Below are positions 7,639 through 15,649 of a stretch of 64,000 bases of DNA, one piece after another. The DNA comes from Blautia wexlerae DSM 19850 (GTDB lineage Bacteria > Bacillota > Clostridia > Lachnospirales > Lachnospiraceae), in NCBI RefSeq assembly GCF_025148125.1, contig NZ_CP102267.1, positions 385,001-449,000 of the forward strand. The letters are read 5' to 3'. Positions within the stretch are counted from its first letter, which is position 1, and the number at the start of each line of letters is the position of its first letter. The notes under the pieces were generated by a model. The model saw only the letters and a program-made list of their open reading frames with translations. It was not told where the DNA came from and searched no databases. The position numbers were made by a program, and so were the translations under genes.

Positions 7639-8760
7639 ATGCCTAAGACTGTGAGTGTGCATAATGGCAGCGCAGCAAATCGAGAGCATAACCGGCGTAA
7701 TCCCAGAACAACCGGTCAGATGCCACATATACAGCAGGATCTTGTTCATCATAATGAGACATGGATAGATATTCCTGTCCGAGAAGCCTATAAGCAGATT
7801 TTCCAGACTGCAGTCGATGATTACAATCGTCGTCAGTCAAGACCAGAGAGGAAGATTAGAGATTATTACAATCAGATTAGGAAATCAGCTAAGAAACATA
7901 CCGCCTATGAGCTGATTATCCAGATTGGAGATAAGAATGACACTGGCTTGTCGGCAGACAATGAGATTGCCTGTCTCCGAGAATATTATAATAATTGGCA
8001 GCAGCGTAATCCTAATCTTTTTCTGTGTGGGGCATATCTGCATCGGGATGAGTCTACAGTCCACCTGCATATGGACTATATCCCAGTGGCACATGGATAT
8101 ACCAGAGGGATGTGTATCCAAAACGGACTGGTACGGGCGTTGGGCGAACAGGGATTCTTCAAAGAAGGCAGACAGACTGCTCAAATTTTATGGGAGAAGC
8201 GCGAACGACAAGAACTGGAACGTATTGCCCGGGATCATGGCATTGATATCTATCATCCGGATGGTGAGAAGAGACATCACCTGGATACGGAGATATACAA
8301 GCTTACGCAGGAAATTTCGCGTCAGCATATAGAATTAGACCAAAATGCGAATGACCTTAAGACAGGAAAACAGGCCCTTGATGATGTCCAAAATGCATTA
8401 TCTGCAGATAGACAGGAATATACCATGCTCCGGCAGCAGCTTAGTAATGCCAGAAGAGCGATAGATGTTTATGAAAAGTTGAAACAGGAGTATGGGAGTC
8501 TACAGGATTCTTACAGAGAACTGCAAAATCAACATAATCAACTTATACAGGCAACTACTATAATCAAGGGTACGAGTAGAGAAGAGGTACCTCATCGTCG
8601 TTCTATTGTGAGTGGTAATTATAGTGTTCCGGAAGATGAGTACAAGCTGTTGTTGTCTGACCATCAGATTGCTGATACATACCGTAGAGAATTGGCAAAA
8701 TACCAGCAGCAGATAGAGAGGCTGGCAGATATAAGAGAGTGGGGGATATGGCTCTTGTAA
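7639..8760 (+). CDS. Mob_Pre-family relaxase (plasmid mobilisation/recombination protein)
   Basis: 373 residues; the ATG follows GGAGAGAG. The N-terminal half matches the Mob_Pre relaxase pattern: HNRRN near 18-21, RKIRDYYNQIRKS near 71-83, and the metal-binding signature HRDE at 135-138 followed by HLH at 142-144. Residues ~215-310 form a long coiled coil. The enzyme nicks oriT and pilots single-strand transfer with help from a conjugative element. The C-terminus ends abruptly (ADIREWGIWLL) where the next ORF overlaps, suggesting loss of the natural tail. It indicates that the island was a mobilisable rather than self-conjugative element. Confidence 0.9.
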   Translation: MPKTVSVHNGSAANREHNRRNPRTTGQMPHIQQDLVHHNETWIDIPVREAYKQIFQTAVDDYNRRQSRPERKIRDYYNQIRKSAKKHTAYELIIQIGDKNDTGLSADNEIACLREYYNNWQQRNPNLFLCGAYLHRDESTVHLHMDYIPVAHGYTRGMCIQNGLVRALGEQGFFKEGRQTAQILWEKRERQELERIARDHGIDIYHPDGEKRHHLDTEIYKLTQEISRQHIELDQNANDLKTGKQALDDVQNALSADRQEYTMLRQQLSNARRAIDVYEKLKQEYGSLQDSYRELQNQHNQLIQATTIIKGTSREEVPHRRSIVSGNYSVPEDEYKLLLSDHQIADTYRRELAKYQQQIERLADIREWGIWLL

Positions 8761-9275
8761 TCTACATCTTGCTATATGCAGATCAGAATAATTATAATAC
8801 GTGTCTCTGTCAAAAAGAGATAGTAGAGAACTGGGATGTATCGGAAGAGGAACTGTGGGAAGTTGCAATGCGAAATACGATGATGGATGCATTGCCGCGG
8901 ATATATTACAGACCAGATGATACTGTAAATCCACCATACACTAAAGGAGCATTTATGGCAGCAGGAACCGAAGAAAATTTCAGAATAGGTAAAGATGATA
9001 ATCCGATGGTTACAACGGTTCGTGGGATAAATGGAGCAATTGCGATGTTTTATCCGGGCGTACAAGAAGAGTTGGCGGAACTTACCGGCGGAGATTATTA
9101 TGTGGTATTTCCAAGCGTTGATGGTGCAATGATACATTCGGTAGACGGTATTCAACCAAGGGATTTGTTATGGCGATTAAAGTGTACCAGAAGTATGATG
9201 ACAGAGGGGCTCTTGAGCAAATATGTATATAAATATAATTCTGAAAAAAAGCAGTTAGAGCAAATGTATCTGTAG
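8748..9275 (+). CDS. DUF5688-like protein, probably an N-terminally truncated copy
   Basis: About 175 residues from the ATG at 8748 (a GTG lies at 8739). It opens directly with MALVIYILLYADQNN, then CQKEIVENWDVSEEELWEVAMRNTM, a pattern I associate with the second half of DUF5688 proteins in Lachnospiraceae mobile elements; whole members are roughly twice as long. The start overlaps the relaxase 3' end in another frame. The simplest reading is a deletion that removed the end of mob and the start of this gene. Function unknown; expression uncertain. Confidence 0.6.
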   Translation: MALVIYILLYADQNNYNTCLCQKEIVENWDVSEEELWEVAMRNTMMDALPRIYYRPDDTVNPPYTKGAFMAAGTEENFRIGKDDNPMVTTVRGINGAIAMFYPGVQEELAELTGGDYYVVFPSVDGAMIHSVDGIQPRDLLWRLKCTRSMMTEGLLSKYVYKYNSEKKQLEQMYL

Positions 9276-9352
9276 AAAATGTATTGTAGATTGAAAGAAA
9301 GCTGTATCTTTGATGATGCAGCTTTTTAAAAAGAAAGTTGAGAAATGTGGAA

Positions 9353-9526
9353 ATGATTAAAATCAGATTAATGGGGGAAAGAGAAGAGATAAAGATCATA
9401 ATTGAAAACATTAGTCATATTAATGATGTTAGAATTTTGTCCCTGTCAGATTTCTATGCCAATAGAGGAGGGGCAAGTGATTATGGAAGAATCTATATGG
9501 AAGTGGAGAAAAAAGATGCTGTGTAA
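9353..9526 (+). CDS. Small conserved mobile-element protein (DUF3970-like)
   Basis: 57 residues from the ATG at 9353; an upstream TTG at 9338 is in frame. MIKIRLMGEREEIKIIIENI then ILSLSDFYANRGG and YGRIYMEVE resemble the small DUF3970-type proteins of clostridial integrative elements, though the assignment is from memory. It precedes the DUF6075-like gene by 27 nt. No catalytic motif is evident. Confidence 0.6.
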   Translation: MIKIRLMGEREEIKIIIENISHINDVRILSLSDFYANRGGASDYGRIYMEVEKKDAV

Positions 9527-9553
9527 TGTTATATGGAAAGGAAGGGTATAGGA

Positions 9554-9967
9554 ATGAAAGGCAAAATGTTAAAAGAAGTACAATTTGTGGATGACGAACA
9601 TGAAAAATTTTTCTTGGATAATATTGTAAGATGCAGATATGAGGAGGTGTATCATCATGCCCTGATATATTGTCTGGGAATTAGCGAGACTACGCGAAGG
9701 AATATAGACAGTATTTATGATTTTGCAACAGGATGCATTAAAACAGAATGTCTTTGTGAAGACTGGCAGACGAGCGGGAGTATTAGAATTGTAAGATTAG
9801 CATTTTGCCTATATTGTGATGGAACACTGAGTGTAAATGATATGGAGGATGTGGATTCTAAGTTGGCAGAATGTAGAGAATACACAGTAGGACAGATTTT
9901 CTGCTGCGAATATGCTAAATATTTTTTGGAAGCGATTAAATTAAGATATCCGGAATATTGCTTATGA
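9554..9967 (+). CDS. DUF6075-like protein
   Basis: About 137 residues from the ATG at 9554, which has AAGGAAGGG upstream; ATGs at 9533 and 9563 are alternatives. The pattern FVDDEHEKFF, then YHHALIYCLGISETTRRNI, CIKTECLCEDWQTSGS and VRLAFCLYCDG is what I recall for DUF6075, a family common in Lachnospiraceae mobile elements. It contains several Cys but no recognised enzyme motif. Role unknown. Confidence 0.7.
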   Translation: MKGKMLKEVQFVDDEHEKFFLDNIVRCRYEEVYHHALIYCLGISETTRRNIDSIYDFATGCIKTECLCEDWQTSGSIRIVRLAFCLYCDGTLSVNDMEDVDSKLAECREYTVGQIFCCEYAKYFLEAIKLRYPEYCL

Positions 9968-10019
9968 TTATTTGGTCGTGGATAAAATGTGAGTATTGTC
10001 ACAAAGAGGTATAAAAGAG

Positions 10020-10312
10020 TTGCTTTTTTCGCTGAATTGAATATACTTATAAGCAGGAATAGAAATGTTCTCGATGTAAGAGCATCGTTAAAAGTTGGGT
10101 TGCAGATGGAGCAGGGTAACTTTCCATTTCATTAGATGTTTTATCTGGACATCGAGCCTGGCAGCTTGGATAAAGCTGTAGTCCACGTGGGGGACTTAAT
10201 GATTTCCACGTTGTTATGGGTATCTTAACTGGATGCCGAGGCTGACAACCAGCAGAAAACTCTTTATAAATGGATTTTCAGAGGAGTGTGGGTAGAAACC
10301 ATGCTCCTTTTT
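10020..10312 (+). ncRNA. Candidate structured noncoding RNA in the island
   Basis: A ~560-bp stretch without a gene (9968-10527) contains a promoter-like pair TTGCTT (10020-10025) and TATACT (10042-10047), 16 bp apart. Dense helices follow: CTCGATGT (10070-10077) pairs with ACATCGAG (10149-10156), CAGCTT with AAGCTG (10162-10178), GGTATC with GATGCC (10219-10237), and GCTG with CAGC (10241-10253). A terminator ends it. A rival hairpin CGATG/CATCG (10072-10087) competes with the long-range helix. No known family recognised. Confidence 0.55.
10283..10312 (+). terminator. Terminator of the island RNA candidate
   Basis: A 9-bp stem GGAGTGTGG/CCATGCTCC (two G-T pairs) with a 7-nt loop, followed by five T. 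Confidence 0.75.
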
Positions 10313-10527
10313 ATTAATTATGAAAGATGAAAGAGTAAAAAATATTAGAAATATTATTTAGTTCAAGATTAGCTTAATATAGTCTAAATAAATAGAGAGA
10401 TAATATGATATATACGCACCGCATAGTTTTCTTTATACAAATTTTATAGAATATTTTTTGTGAGAATGCTATACTGTAAGTAGTAATAGGAAAGAAATAT
10501 AATATGTAATGAAAGGGGTAATATATA

Positions 10528-10779
10528 ATGGAAGTTGTTCGTAAAATTGTAGATGCAAAAAAATTGATGTCTGTGATTCCATTGCCAGAGACTATGCGTA
10601 ACAGGCGAGTGGAAGTCATTGTATTACCTGCTGAGGAACAGAAAGTTTCTGAGAATTTAAAGAAGAGTGGCAATATAGAATCTTTAGTGGATTCATTAGT
10701 AGGAGTTATTCGGGACACGGGTATGACACTGGAGGATTATCGCGCTGAAAGGCTGGGAAAGTATGAGAATCTTGATTGA
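10528..10779 (+). CDS. Antitoxin of a VapBC-like pair
   Basis: 83 residues; the ATG follows GAAAGGGG. The N-terminus (VVRKIVDAKKLMSVIPLPETM, then NRRVEVIVLPAEE) resembles short antitoxins that pair with PIN toxins. The C-terminus (MTLEDYRAERLGKYENLD) would wrap the toxin. It overlaps the PIN gene start by 17 nt, the usual antitoxin-first coupling. It would bind its own promoter and neutralise the toxin. Such pairs stabilise integrative elements. Confidence 0.8.
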   Translation: MEVVRKIVDAKKLMSVIPLPETMRNRRVEVIVLPAEEQKVSENLKKSGNIESLVDSLVGVIRDTGMTLEDYRAERLGKYENLD

Positions 10780-11179
10780 TACAAATGTAATATTGGATGT
10801 GTTGTTGAAACGATCTCCATTTTACGAAACAGCGATAGAAGTTTTAAAGTTATCGGCAAGAGATGATATTCAGGAATTTGTTTCAGCTTCAGCAATTACA
10901 GATATTTACTACATTGCATATAAGAATTTAAGAGATAAGGCAGCAGTAAGAGAGCTTCTGAAAAAACTGCTTTTGATTGTGTCCGTGGCAGGTGTTTCGG
11001 AGGAAGAAATCCAAAAAGCACTGGAATTGGAATGGAACGATTTTGAGGATTCTGTACAGTATTCAGTAGCAGCACTAAATGAGATGGATGGAATAATTAC
11101 TCGAAATGTAAAGGATTATTCATCAGCAGAAATGCAGGTATGGGAACCGGCTCAGTTTCTTGAAAAAACAAAGTGCTGA
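10763..11179 (+). CDS. PIN-domain toxin (VapC-like ribonuclease)
   Basis: 138 residues. The PIN core starts at the first strand (RILIDTNVILDVLL, with Asp6, Asn8 and Asp12), continues through SASAITDIYY (Asp47), and has a late acidic patch (NDFEDSVQYSVA) plus GIITRNVKDY. PIN toxins are Mg-dependent RNases that often cut tRNA or rRNA. Its overlap with the upstream antitoxin gene and position just inside attR suggest an addiction module. The target is unknown. Confidence 0.88.
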   Translation: MRILIDTNVILDVLLKRSPFYETAIEVLKLSARDDIQEFVSASAITDIYYIAYKNLRDKAAVRELLKKLLLIVSVAGVSEEEIQKALELEWNDFEDSVQYSVAALNEMDGIITRNVKDYSSAEMQVWEPAQFLEKTKC

Positions 11180-11181
11180 TT

Positions 11182-11203
11182 TGCTTACACTTTTGATTAC
11201 ACT
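11182..11203 (+). repeat. Right integrase arm-type sites
   Basis: TGCTTACACT (11182-11191) and TGATTACACT (11194-11203) match the two left-end copies at 1591-1610 and lie 53 bp inside the right core, in the same orientation. Confidence 0.6.
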
Positions 11204-11256
11204 CAAAAGAAGGTGTGCTGAACCCTCCTGTTTTTCTAGGTTTGCAGACCTGAATT

Positions 11257-11285
11257 CCGGTTCGATTCCGGTCTGCGGTATGATT
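11257..11285 (+). repeat. attR: right direct repeat of the island
   Basis: Identical to 1502-1530 in 28 of 29 positions (t for c at 11279). It reproduces the T-arm and acceptor end of tRNA-Leu but no whole tRNA, so it marks the far boundary of the integrated element. Confidence 0.9.
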
Positions 11286-11287
11286 GT

Positions 11288-11331
11288 AAATAAGAGAAAC
11301 GTTGATTTTGTAGCGTTTCTCTTATTTTTTT
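11288..11331 (+). terminator. Terminator after attR (original tRNA operon terminator)
   Basis: A 14-bp perfect stem AAATAAGAGAAACG / CGTTTCTCTTATTT with a 12-nt loop and an ATTTTTTT-type run. It most likely followed tRNA-Leu before the island inserted. Confidence 0.85.
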
Positions 11332-11506
11332 GCTTACAGGTTTTGAACACACTTGAATAACTGCGCGTCGCATTCTCGTTACTTCAGCCTGCAAATAAAA
11401 AGTCAATACTAAAATTGAAGAAAGTTAAAAAACTTTACAGGTTAAAAATTAGGCATTAAAATAAGGCCACCACAACCAGTGCTGGTCTGAAAGTAAAAGT
11501 TTTGAA

Positions 11507-12718
11507 TTAGCTTGGATCAGGAAGAACAGAAAGATATTCTTTCACTCGTCCATAGTATATTCTGAGAAATTTATTAGCACCTGCAGTCATATAAACATAG
11601 TAAGGCTTACCCTGGGTGCGTTTTCTGTCCATGAATTGATATACAGGATCATCCTGAGGCATGGTTTTGATAAGAACATCCATTACTTGAAAAAGAGTCT
11701 TTCTTAAATTTGAAGATCCACGTTTGGATGTTGGGACGCTTTTTTGTGCATAGGAACCAGATTCGTTTACCCCAGGATCAACTCCGGCGAATGCAGTAAG
11801 GGCTCCTTTATGCGTGAATCTGGTTACATCACCGATCTCAGCCATAAGCTGTGGACCGAGAGATGGACCGATCCCTTTAAACTGCATGACAATTGAGTAT
11901 TCAGGAAGCTTTGAGGCAGTCTCGTTCATGAGAGTGCGTATTGTTTCGACAGTAACGGAAGTACTGTTGAGCTGATCGATAGCTTGTCTGATGATATGTT
12001 TGGTTATTTCATTCTTAGGAAATACTGGAACAAGTTCCTTTGTTTTGGTGTAAATTTCTTCCGCTTTTGATTTATTGAAGGCATATTTTTTGCGCTTGCA
12101 CCAGTTCTGATAATGTTCAACAAAAGCGTTTAGAGACATTTTACGAATGCAATCTACATGCCAGTATGTAGAGACAAAATCAACCCATTTCTGGGAACCA
12201 TCACTGCGGGTGGGACTATTGAAATAAGTATTTGCATTTGGATAGGTCTGGTCAATGAGGCCAATAAGATTATTTTTCATAGCCGTTTTTTGTTTCACAT
12301 AGAAATGGAACTGACGATTCATGACCTTTAGCTGAGCGCGTAATTCATCTGTAATACTATACGGTTCAAGACTTTGCCATTTGTCAAGAGCGTAGCGGGC
12401 AATCTTGACAGAATCAGCTTTGTCGGACTTGATTTTGCGAAGAGAATCGTTATTAAAATCTTTGACCAACTTGGGATTAACAGCACTGACAAAGAGATCT
12501 GCTGCTGAAAGCTGGTGAGCAAGTGCTTCGTAGTAGCGGCCGGTATGTTCCATTACAACCCGGGATTCACCTTCGATAGAATGAATAAGTTTAATAAGTG
12601 AATGGATATCACTGGATGTGTGCTTAATCTCAAAAGGAGAGGATACAATCTCCCCAAATGGTCTCAGAATTGTAACCATACTTTTACCTTTTGAAACATC
12701 GATACCTACTGCGTTCAT
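11507..12718 (-). CDS. IS110-family transposase (DEDD recombinase)
   Basis: 403 residues, full family length. The RuvC-like N-terminal domain has GIDVSKGK (Asp7), VMEHTGRYYEAL (Glu57) and SDKADSVKIARYAL (Asp99/Asp102). The C-terminal Tnp20-type domain has GIGPSLGPQLMAEIGD, FAGVDPGVNESG and TSKRGSSNLRKTLFQV with the family serine region. It acts through a circular intermediate guided by a bridge RNA. No frameshift is seen, so it may be active. The element has no long terminal inverted repeats, as expected, so its exact ends cannot be fixed here. Confidence 0.95.
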   Translation of the reverse strand: MNAVGIDVSKGKSMVTILRPFGEIVSSPFEIKHTSSDIHSLIKLIHSIEGESRVVMEHTGRYYEALAHQLSAADLFVSAVNPKLVKDFNNDSLRKIKSDKADSVKIARYALDKWQSLEPYSITDELRAQLKVMNRQFHFYVKQKTAMKNNLIGLIDQTYPNANTYFNSPTRSDGSQKWVDFVSTYWHVDCIRKMSLNAFVEHYQNWCKRKKYAFNKSKAEEIYTKTKELVPVFPKNEITKHIIRQAIDQLNSTSVTVETIRTLMNETASKLPEYSIVMQFKGIGPSLGPQLMAEIGDVTRFTHKGALTAFAGVDPGVNESGSYAQKSVPTSKRGSSNLRKTLFQVMDVLIKTMPQDDPVYQFMDRKRTQGKPYYVYMTAGANKFLRIYYGRVKEYLSVLPDPS

Positions 12719-13000
12719 AAATTTATCACTCCTTAAAAAATATTACAATGGATAAATACCAGTTTTACTCATTACCTGTTCAAACTACTGTGTGTGACAC
12801 GAATGCACCTAATGTGATCCAACCTGCATAAAACGAACACTGTGAATGAGGAGCCGGTTATCAGTCTAAAGTACGGACGCGAGGTCCAAGTGATGAAGTC
12901 GATATACCATTGCATCCTACATTCTAACAGTTTAAGTAATGAGATGGATAAATCCTTACTGGAAGTAAGGGGATTACCCATAAATATATTGTAGTAGTGA
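12719..13000 (-). ncRNA. Probable IS110 bridge-RNA region (5' noncoding end)
   Basis: About 300 bp without a gene lies upstream of the transposase, where IS110-group elements encode the bridge RNA. Small hairpins are visible: CCTTAC-TGGAA-GTAAGG (12954-12970) and GGAC/GTCC (12875-12887). Loop guide sequences and exact RNA ends cannot be set without the empty target site. Confidence 0.5.
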
Positions 13001-13079
13001 TGAGTTAGACGCGCAATTTTTATAAAAAATATACAGAACAAATGTTTACTTAAAGAAATGCATATGGTATAATACAGAC

Positions 13080-13523
13080 ATGGAAAAAGATATATTTAAT
13101 ATAAATAAAAATCAGCTTTCATATGGTAGAGGATATGTATATTCTCTGCAGTATCATCTGGTCTGGTGTACGAAATACAGGAAGAAAGTATTAAAAGACG
13201 GAATCGACCTGGAATGCAAAAAGATGCTGCAGGATCTGGCAGAAGAGTATCGGTTTCAGATACTGGCAATGGAAGTCATGCCGGATCATATCCACATGCT
13301 TGTGGATTGCCGGCCGCAGTTTTATATTTCAGATATGATCAAGATCATGAAAGGGAATCTTGCACGTCAGATGTTCCTTTTACATCCGGAGCTGAAAAAA
13401 GAACTGTGGGGAGGACATTTGTGGAACCCGTCTTATTGTGCCGTTACAGTCAGTGACCGGAGCCGTGAGCAGGTATCTGCCTATATCGAAGGCCAGAAGG
13501 AAAAAGAAAAGAGAAAGCCCTGA
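13080..13523 (+). CDS. tnpA: IS200/IS605-family transposase TnpA (Y1 HUH)
   Basis: 147 residues, normal for the family. The start (SYGRGYVYSLQYHLVWCTKYRKKVL) is typical. The HUH motif is DHIHML with His70 and His72, and the catalytic tyrosine is most likely Tyr135 in SAYIEGQKE. The enzyme excises and inserts single-stranded copies at hairpin ends without duplicating the target. It is intact and lies upstream of tnpB in the same orientation. Confidence 0.95.
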   Translation: MEKDIFNINKNQLSYGRGYVYSLQYHLVWCTKYRKKVLKDGIDLECKKMLQDLAEEYRFQILAMEVMPDHIHMLVDCRPQFYISDMIKIMKGNLARQMFLLHPELKKELWGGHLWNPSYCAVTVSDRSREQVSAYIEGQKEKEKRKP

Positions 13524-13575
13524 ATACAGGGATCATTCCGGAAACGTTTGTTTTTTGCGGGAAAGGTGGAAGAAG

Positions 13576-14904
13576 ATGCGGACAGTATCCAGCTATGGTG
13601 TGGAGATACGAAAACAGAATATCCCGGCCCGTCAGACAATGGAGATCTATCGTCAGGCAGTCGGTTACCTGACAGAGATCTACGCACAGGTCTGGGAAGA
13701 ACTGAGGAAGATTCCGGAGACAAAAAAGCGTTTTAATACCGCAGAGCATATGGGGCACATGACGAAGAAAAACACAGCCCGGTTTGATTTTGACCTTCGT
13801 TTTCCGAAGATGCCGTCTTACCTCCGCAGGTCCGCGATCCAGCATGCGCTTGGAAGTGTATCTTCGTATGAGACCCGGCTGGGGCAGTGGAAAGAGACCG
13901 GAGTGCTGTCCGGAAGGCCGAAACTTACCTGCAGGAACCATGCCATGCCGGTCTTTTACCGGGATGTGATGTACCGCGAAGGAGCAGAAGGAAAAGATGA
14001 AGCATATCTGAAACTGTACGACGGGCATGACTGGAAATGGTTCCGTGTATATTTAAAACGTACCGATATGGAATATCTTCGCAGGAACTGGAAAGGAAAG
14101 AAGACATCGGCCCCTGCGTTGGAAAAGAGACACCGCCGGTATTTTCTTCGTTTTTCCTGTACAGAAGAAGTAACACTGATGAAAACACCGGTAAAAGAAC
14201 AGATCATCTGCAGTGTGGATCTGGGGATCAATACTGATGCGGTCTGTACCATCATGCGCTCAGACGGAACTGTCCTGGGAAGAAGATTCATAGATCATCC
14301 CAGTGAAAAAGACCGGATGTACCGCACACTGGGACGGATCCGCAGATTCCAGAGGGAACATGGCTCTGCGCAGACACAGGGAAGATGGGCATATACGAAA
14401 CGTCTGAACACAGAACTGGGTAAAAAGACTGCAGGTGCGATTGTAAGATATGCGGAAGAAAACCATGCAGATGTGATCGTGTTCGAATATCTGGAGATGC
14501 AGGGGAAGATATCGGGAAAGAAAAAACAGAAACTGCACCTGTGGAGAAAGCGGGATATCCAAAGACGCTGTGAACATCAGGCACACAGGAAAGAGATGCG
14601 GATATCCCGGATCTGTGCATGGAATACCAGCAGACTGGCTTATGATGGTTCCGGGGCGGTAACACGTGACCGGGAAAATCACAGCCTCTGTACTTTTCAG
14701 ACAGGAAAACGATATAATTGTGACCTGTCAGCATCCTATAATATAGGAGCCAGATATTTTATAAGGGAACTTTTAAAACCCCTTCCGGCAACGGAAAGGT
14801 CTTTGCTGGAGGCAAAAGTCCCTCCTGTAAAGCGTAGAACTTCATGTGTCTATGCAGATCTGAGGAAACTCCATTCAGAAATGGAACTCTTAAAAGCAGC
14901 ATAG
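13576..14904 (+). CDS. tnpB: TnpB RNA-guided nuclease with degenerate zinc ribbon
   Basis: 442 residues from the ATG at 13576 (AAAGGTGG before it); the open frame extends back into tnpA. The RuvC-like residues are present: Asp215 in CSVDLGINTDAV, Glu304 in VIVFEYLEMQ, Asp383 in NCDLSASYNIGARYF. The zinc ribbon usually placed between the last two is poor: Cys347, Cys372 and Cys382 occur but there is no CxxC pair. TnpB uses an omega-RNA from the element's right end to cut DNA next to a TAM. The terminal domain may belong to a variant lineage, or nuclease activity may be weakened. Confidence 0.9.
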   Translation: MRTVSSYGVEIRKQNIPARQTMEIYRQAVGYLTEIYAQVWEELRKIPETKKRFNTAEHMGHMTKKNTARFDFDLRFPKMPSYLRRSAIQHALGSVSSYETRLGQWKETGVLSGRPKLTCRNHAMPVFYRDVMYREGAEGKDEAYLKLYDGHDWKWFRVYLKRTDMEYLRRNWKGKKTSAPALEKRHRRYFLRFSCTEEVTLMKTPVKEQIICSVDLGINTDAVCTIMRSDGTVLGRRFIDHPSEKDRMYRTLGRIRRFQREHGSAQTQGRWAYTKRLNTELGKKTAGAIVRYAEENHADVIVFEYLEMQGKISGKKKQKLHLWRKRDIQRRCEHQAHRKEMRISRICAWNTSRLAYDGSGAVTRDRENHSLCTFQTGKRYNCDLSASYNIGARYFIRELLKPLPATERSLLEAKVPPVKRRTSCVYADLRKLHSEMELLKAA

Positions 14905-15069
14905 ATACAGGCAGATATACAGCGGACTACCTGTAATGTGGAAAACTGCCGTATCCGGCATGGAAAAAGCGCATAATTGTGCAGACCTAAGTTACAGGCG
15001 TATCCGCCGATATTCAGTCTGACGCCTAAAGCGTCTGGAAGCATGTGACTTTAGTCATGTGAGGTTCAC
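14905..15069 (+). ncRNA. Candidate omega-RNA scaffold and right end of the IS200/IS605 element
   Basis: After the tnpB stop, the sequence forms GACGC-CTAAA-GCGTC (15021-15035) and a perfect CATGTGAC-TTTA-GTCATGTG hairpin (15042-15061), then GAGGTTCACC. A subterminal hairpin followed by a short conserved tail is how these elements end, and the guide would start just after about 15069. Boundaries are inferred. Confidence 0.6.
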
Positions 15070-15177
15070 CACAATGTTTACAGTTGTATACCTTATCTGC
15101 GTCTCTTTCTTCTTATAATTCAGAGAACAATTATTAAGACGGAGAACTGATGCCTGATAGAACAGAGATAAGAATAA

Positions 15178-15214
15178 GCCGGATAAATGCTGAATGTTAC
15201 AGCATTTATCCGGC
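15178..15214. terminator. Strong hairpin, probable terminator for the FeoA-like gene
   Basis: A perfect 15-bp stem GCCGGATAAATGCTG / CAGCATTTATCCGGC with a 7-nt loop. On the minus strand a moderately T-rich tract follows; it lies 40 bp past the stop of the FeoA-like gene. Confidence 0.7.
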
Positions 15215-15253
15215 CTTTGTCTTGTAAATTTCGCCACATTTAAATATAAAGCA

Positions 15254-15466
15254 CTATACCTGTATTCTGTCTGCAACTTCATTTCCAAGAACAATCTTTC
15301 GGTTTGCAGAAGAAATTATAAGAGAATCGTGGAATTTGCGGAGAACACGAATTGTGCTGCCTTCATGAATATCCATATCGTGCATGGATTTCATAACTTC
15401 CGGCAGTCCGAACATCCATTTAATGGTGTAAGTGTATCCCTGAGTAGAATCTGATAATGAATGCAT
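15254..15466 (-). CDS. FeoA-domain protein
   Basis: 70 residues. The single SH3-like FeoA domain shows GYTYTIKWMFGLPEV, then DIHEGSTIRVLRKFHDSLIISSANRKIVLGNEVADRIQV with the conserved basic and glycine positions near the end. AGGGAGG lies 7 nt before the ATG. FeoA proteins are cytoplasmic partners of the ferrous iron transporter FeoB; many Firmicutes carry several. No feoB is adjacent, so a stand-alone metal-linked or regulatory role is equally possible. Confidence 0.8.
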   Translation of the reverse strand: MHSLSDSTQGYTYTIKWMFGLPEVMKSMHDMDIHEGSTIRVLRKFHDSLIISSANRKIVLGNEVADRIQV

Positions 15467-15649
15467 AAAAAAACCTCCCTGTATAAAGTAATATGGTAAA
15501 TAATGTCAGATAATTTATTGCTGTTATTGAAGTAATTGTATATCTATGAGTATTAGTTCGTCAATTATAACATTATTTCATACAATACTTAAATAATCAT
15601 TCATTTATTCAGATATTTTCAGGGACTTTTTTCCGCATATACATATAAT

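Larger units (their letters stand above)
11342..15070. mobile_element. Back-to-back insertion of IS110 and IS200/IS605 elements
   Basis: An IS110 element (CDS 11507-12718 plus noncoding 5' region) is followed without intervening chromosomal genes by an IS200/IS605 element (13080 to about 15069). The boundary between them lies in 13000-13080 and is not defined. Bases 11342-11506 hold only the 3' flank of IS110. Both sit directly outside the attR of the tRNA-Leu island. Confidence 0.75.
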
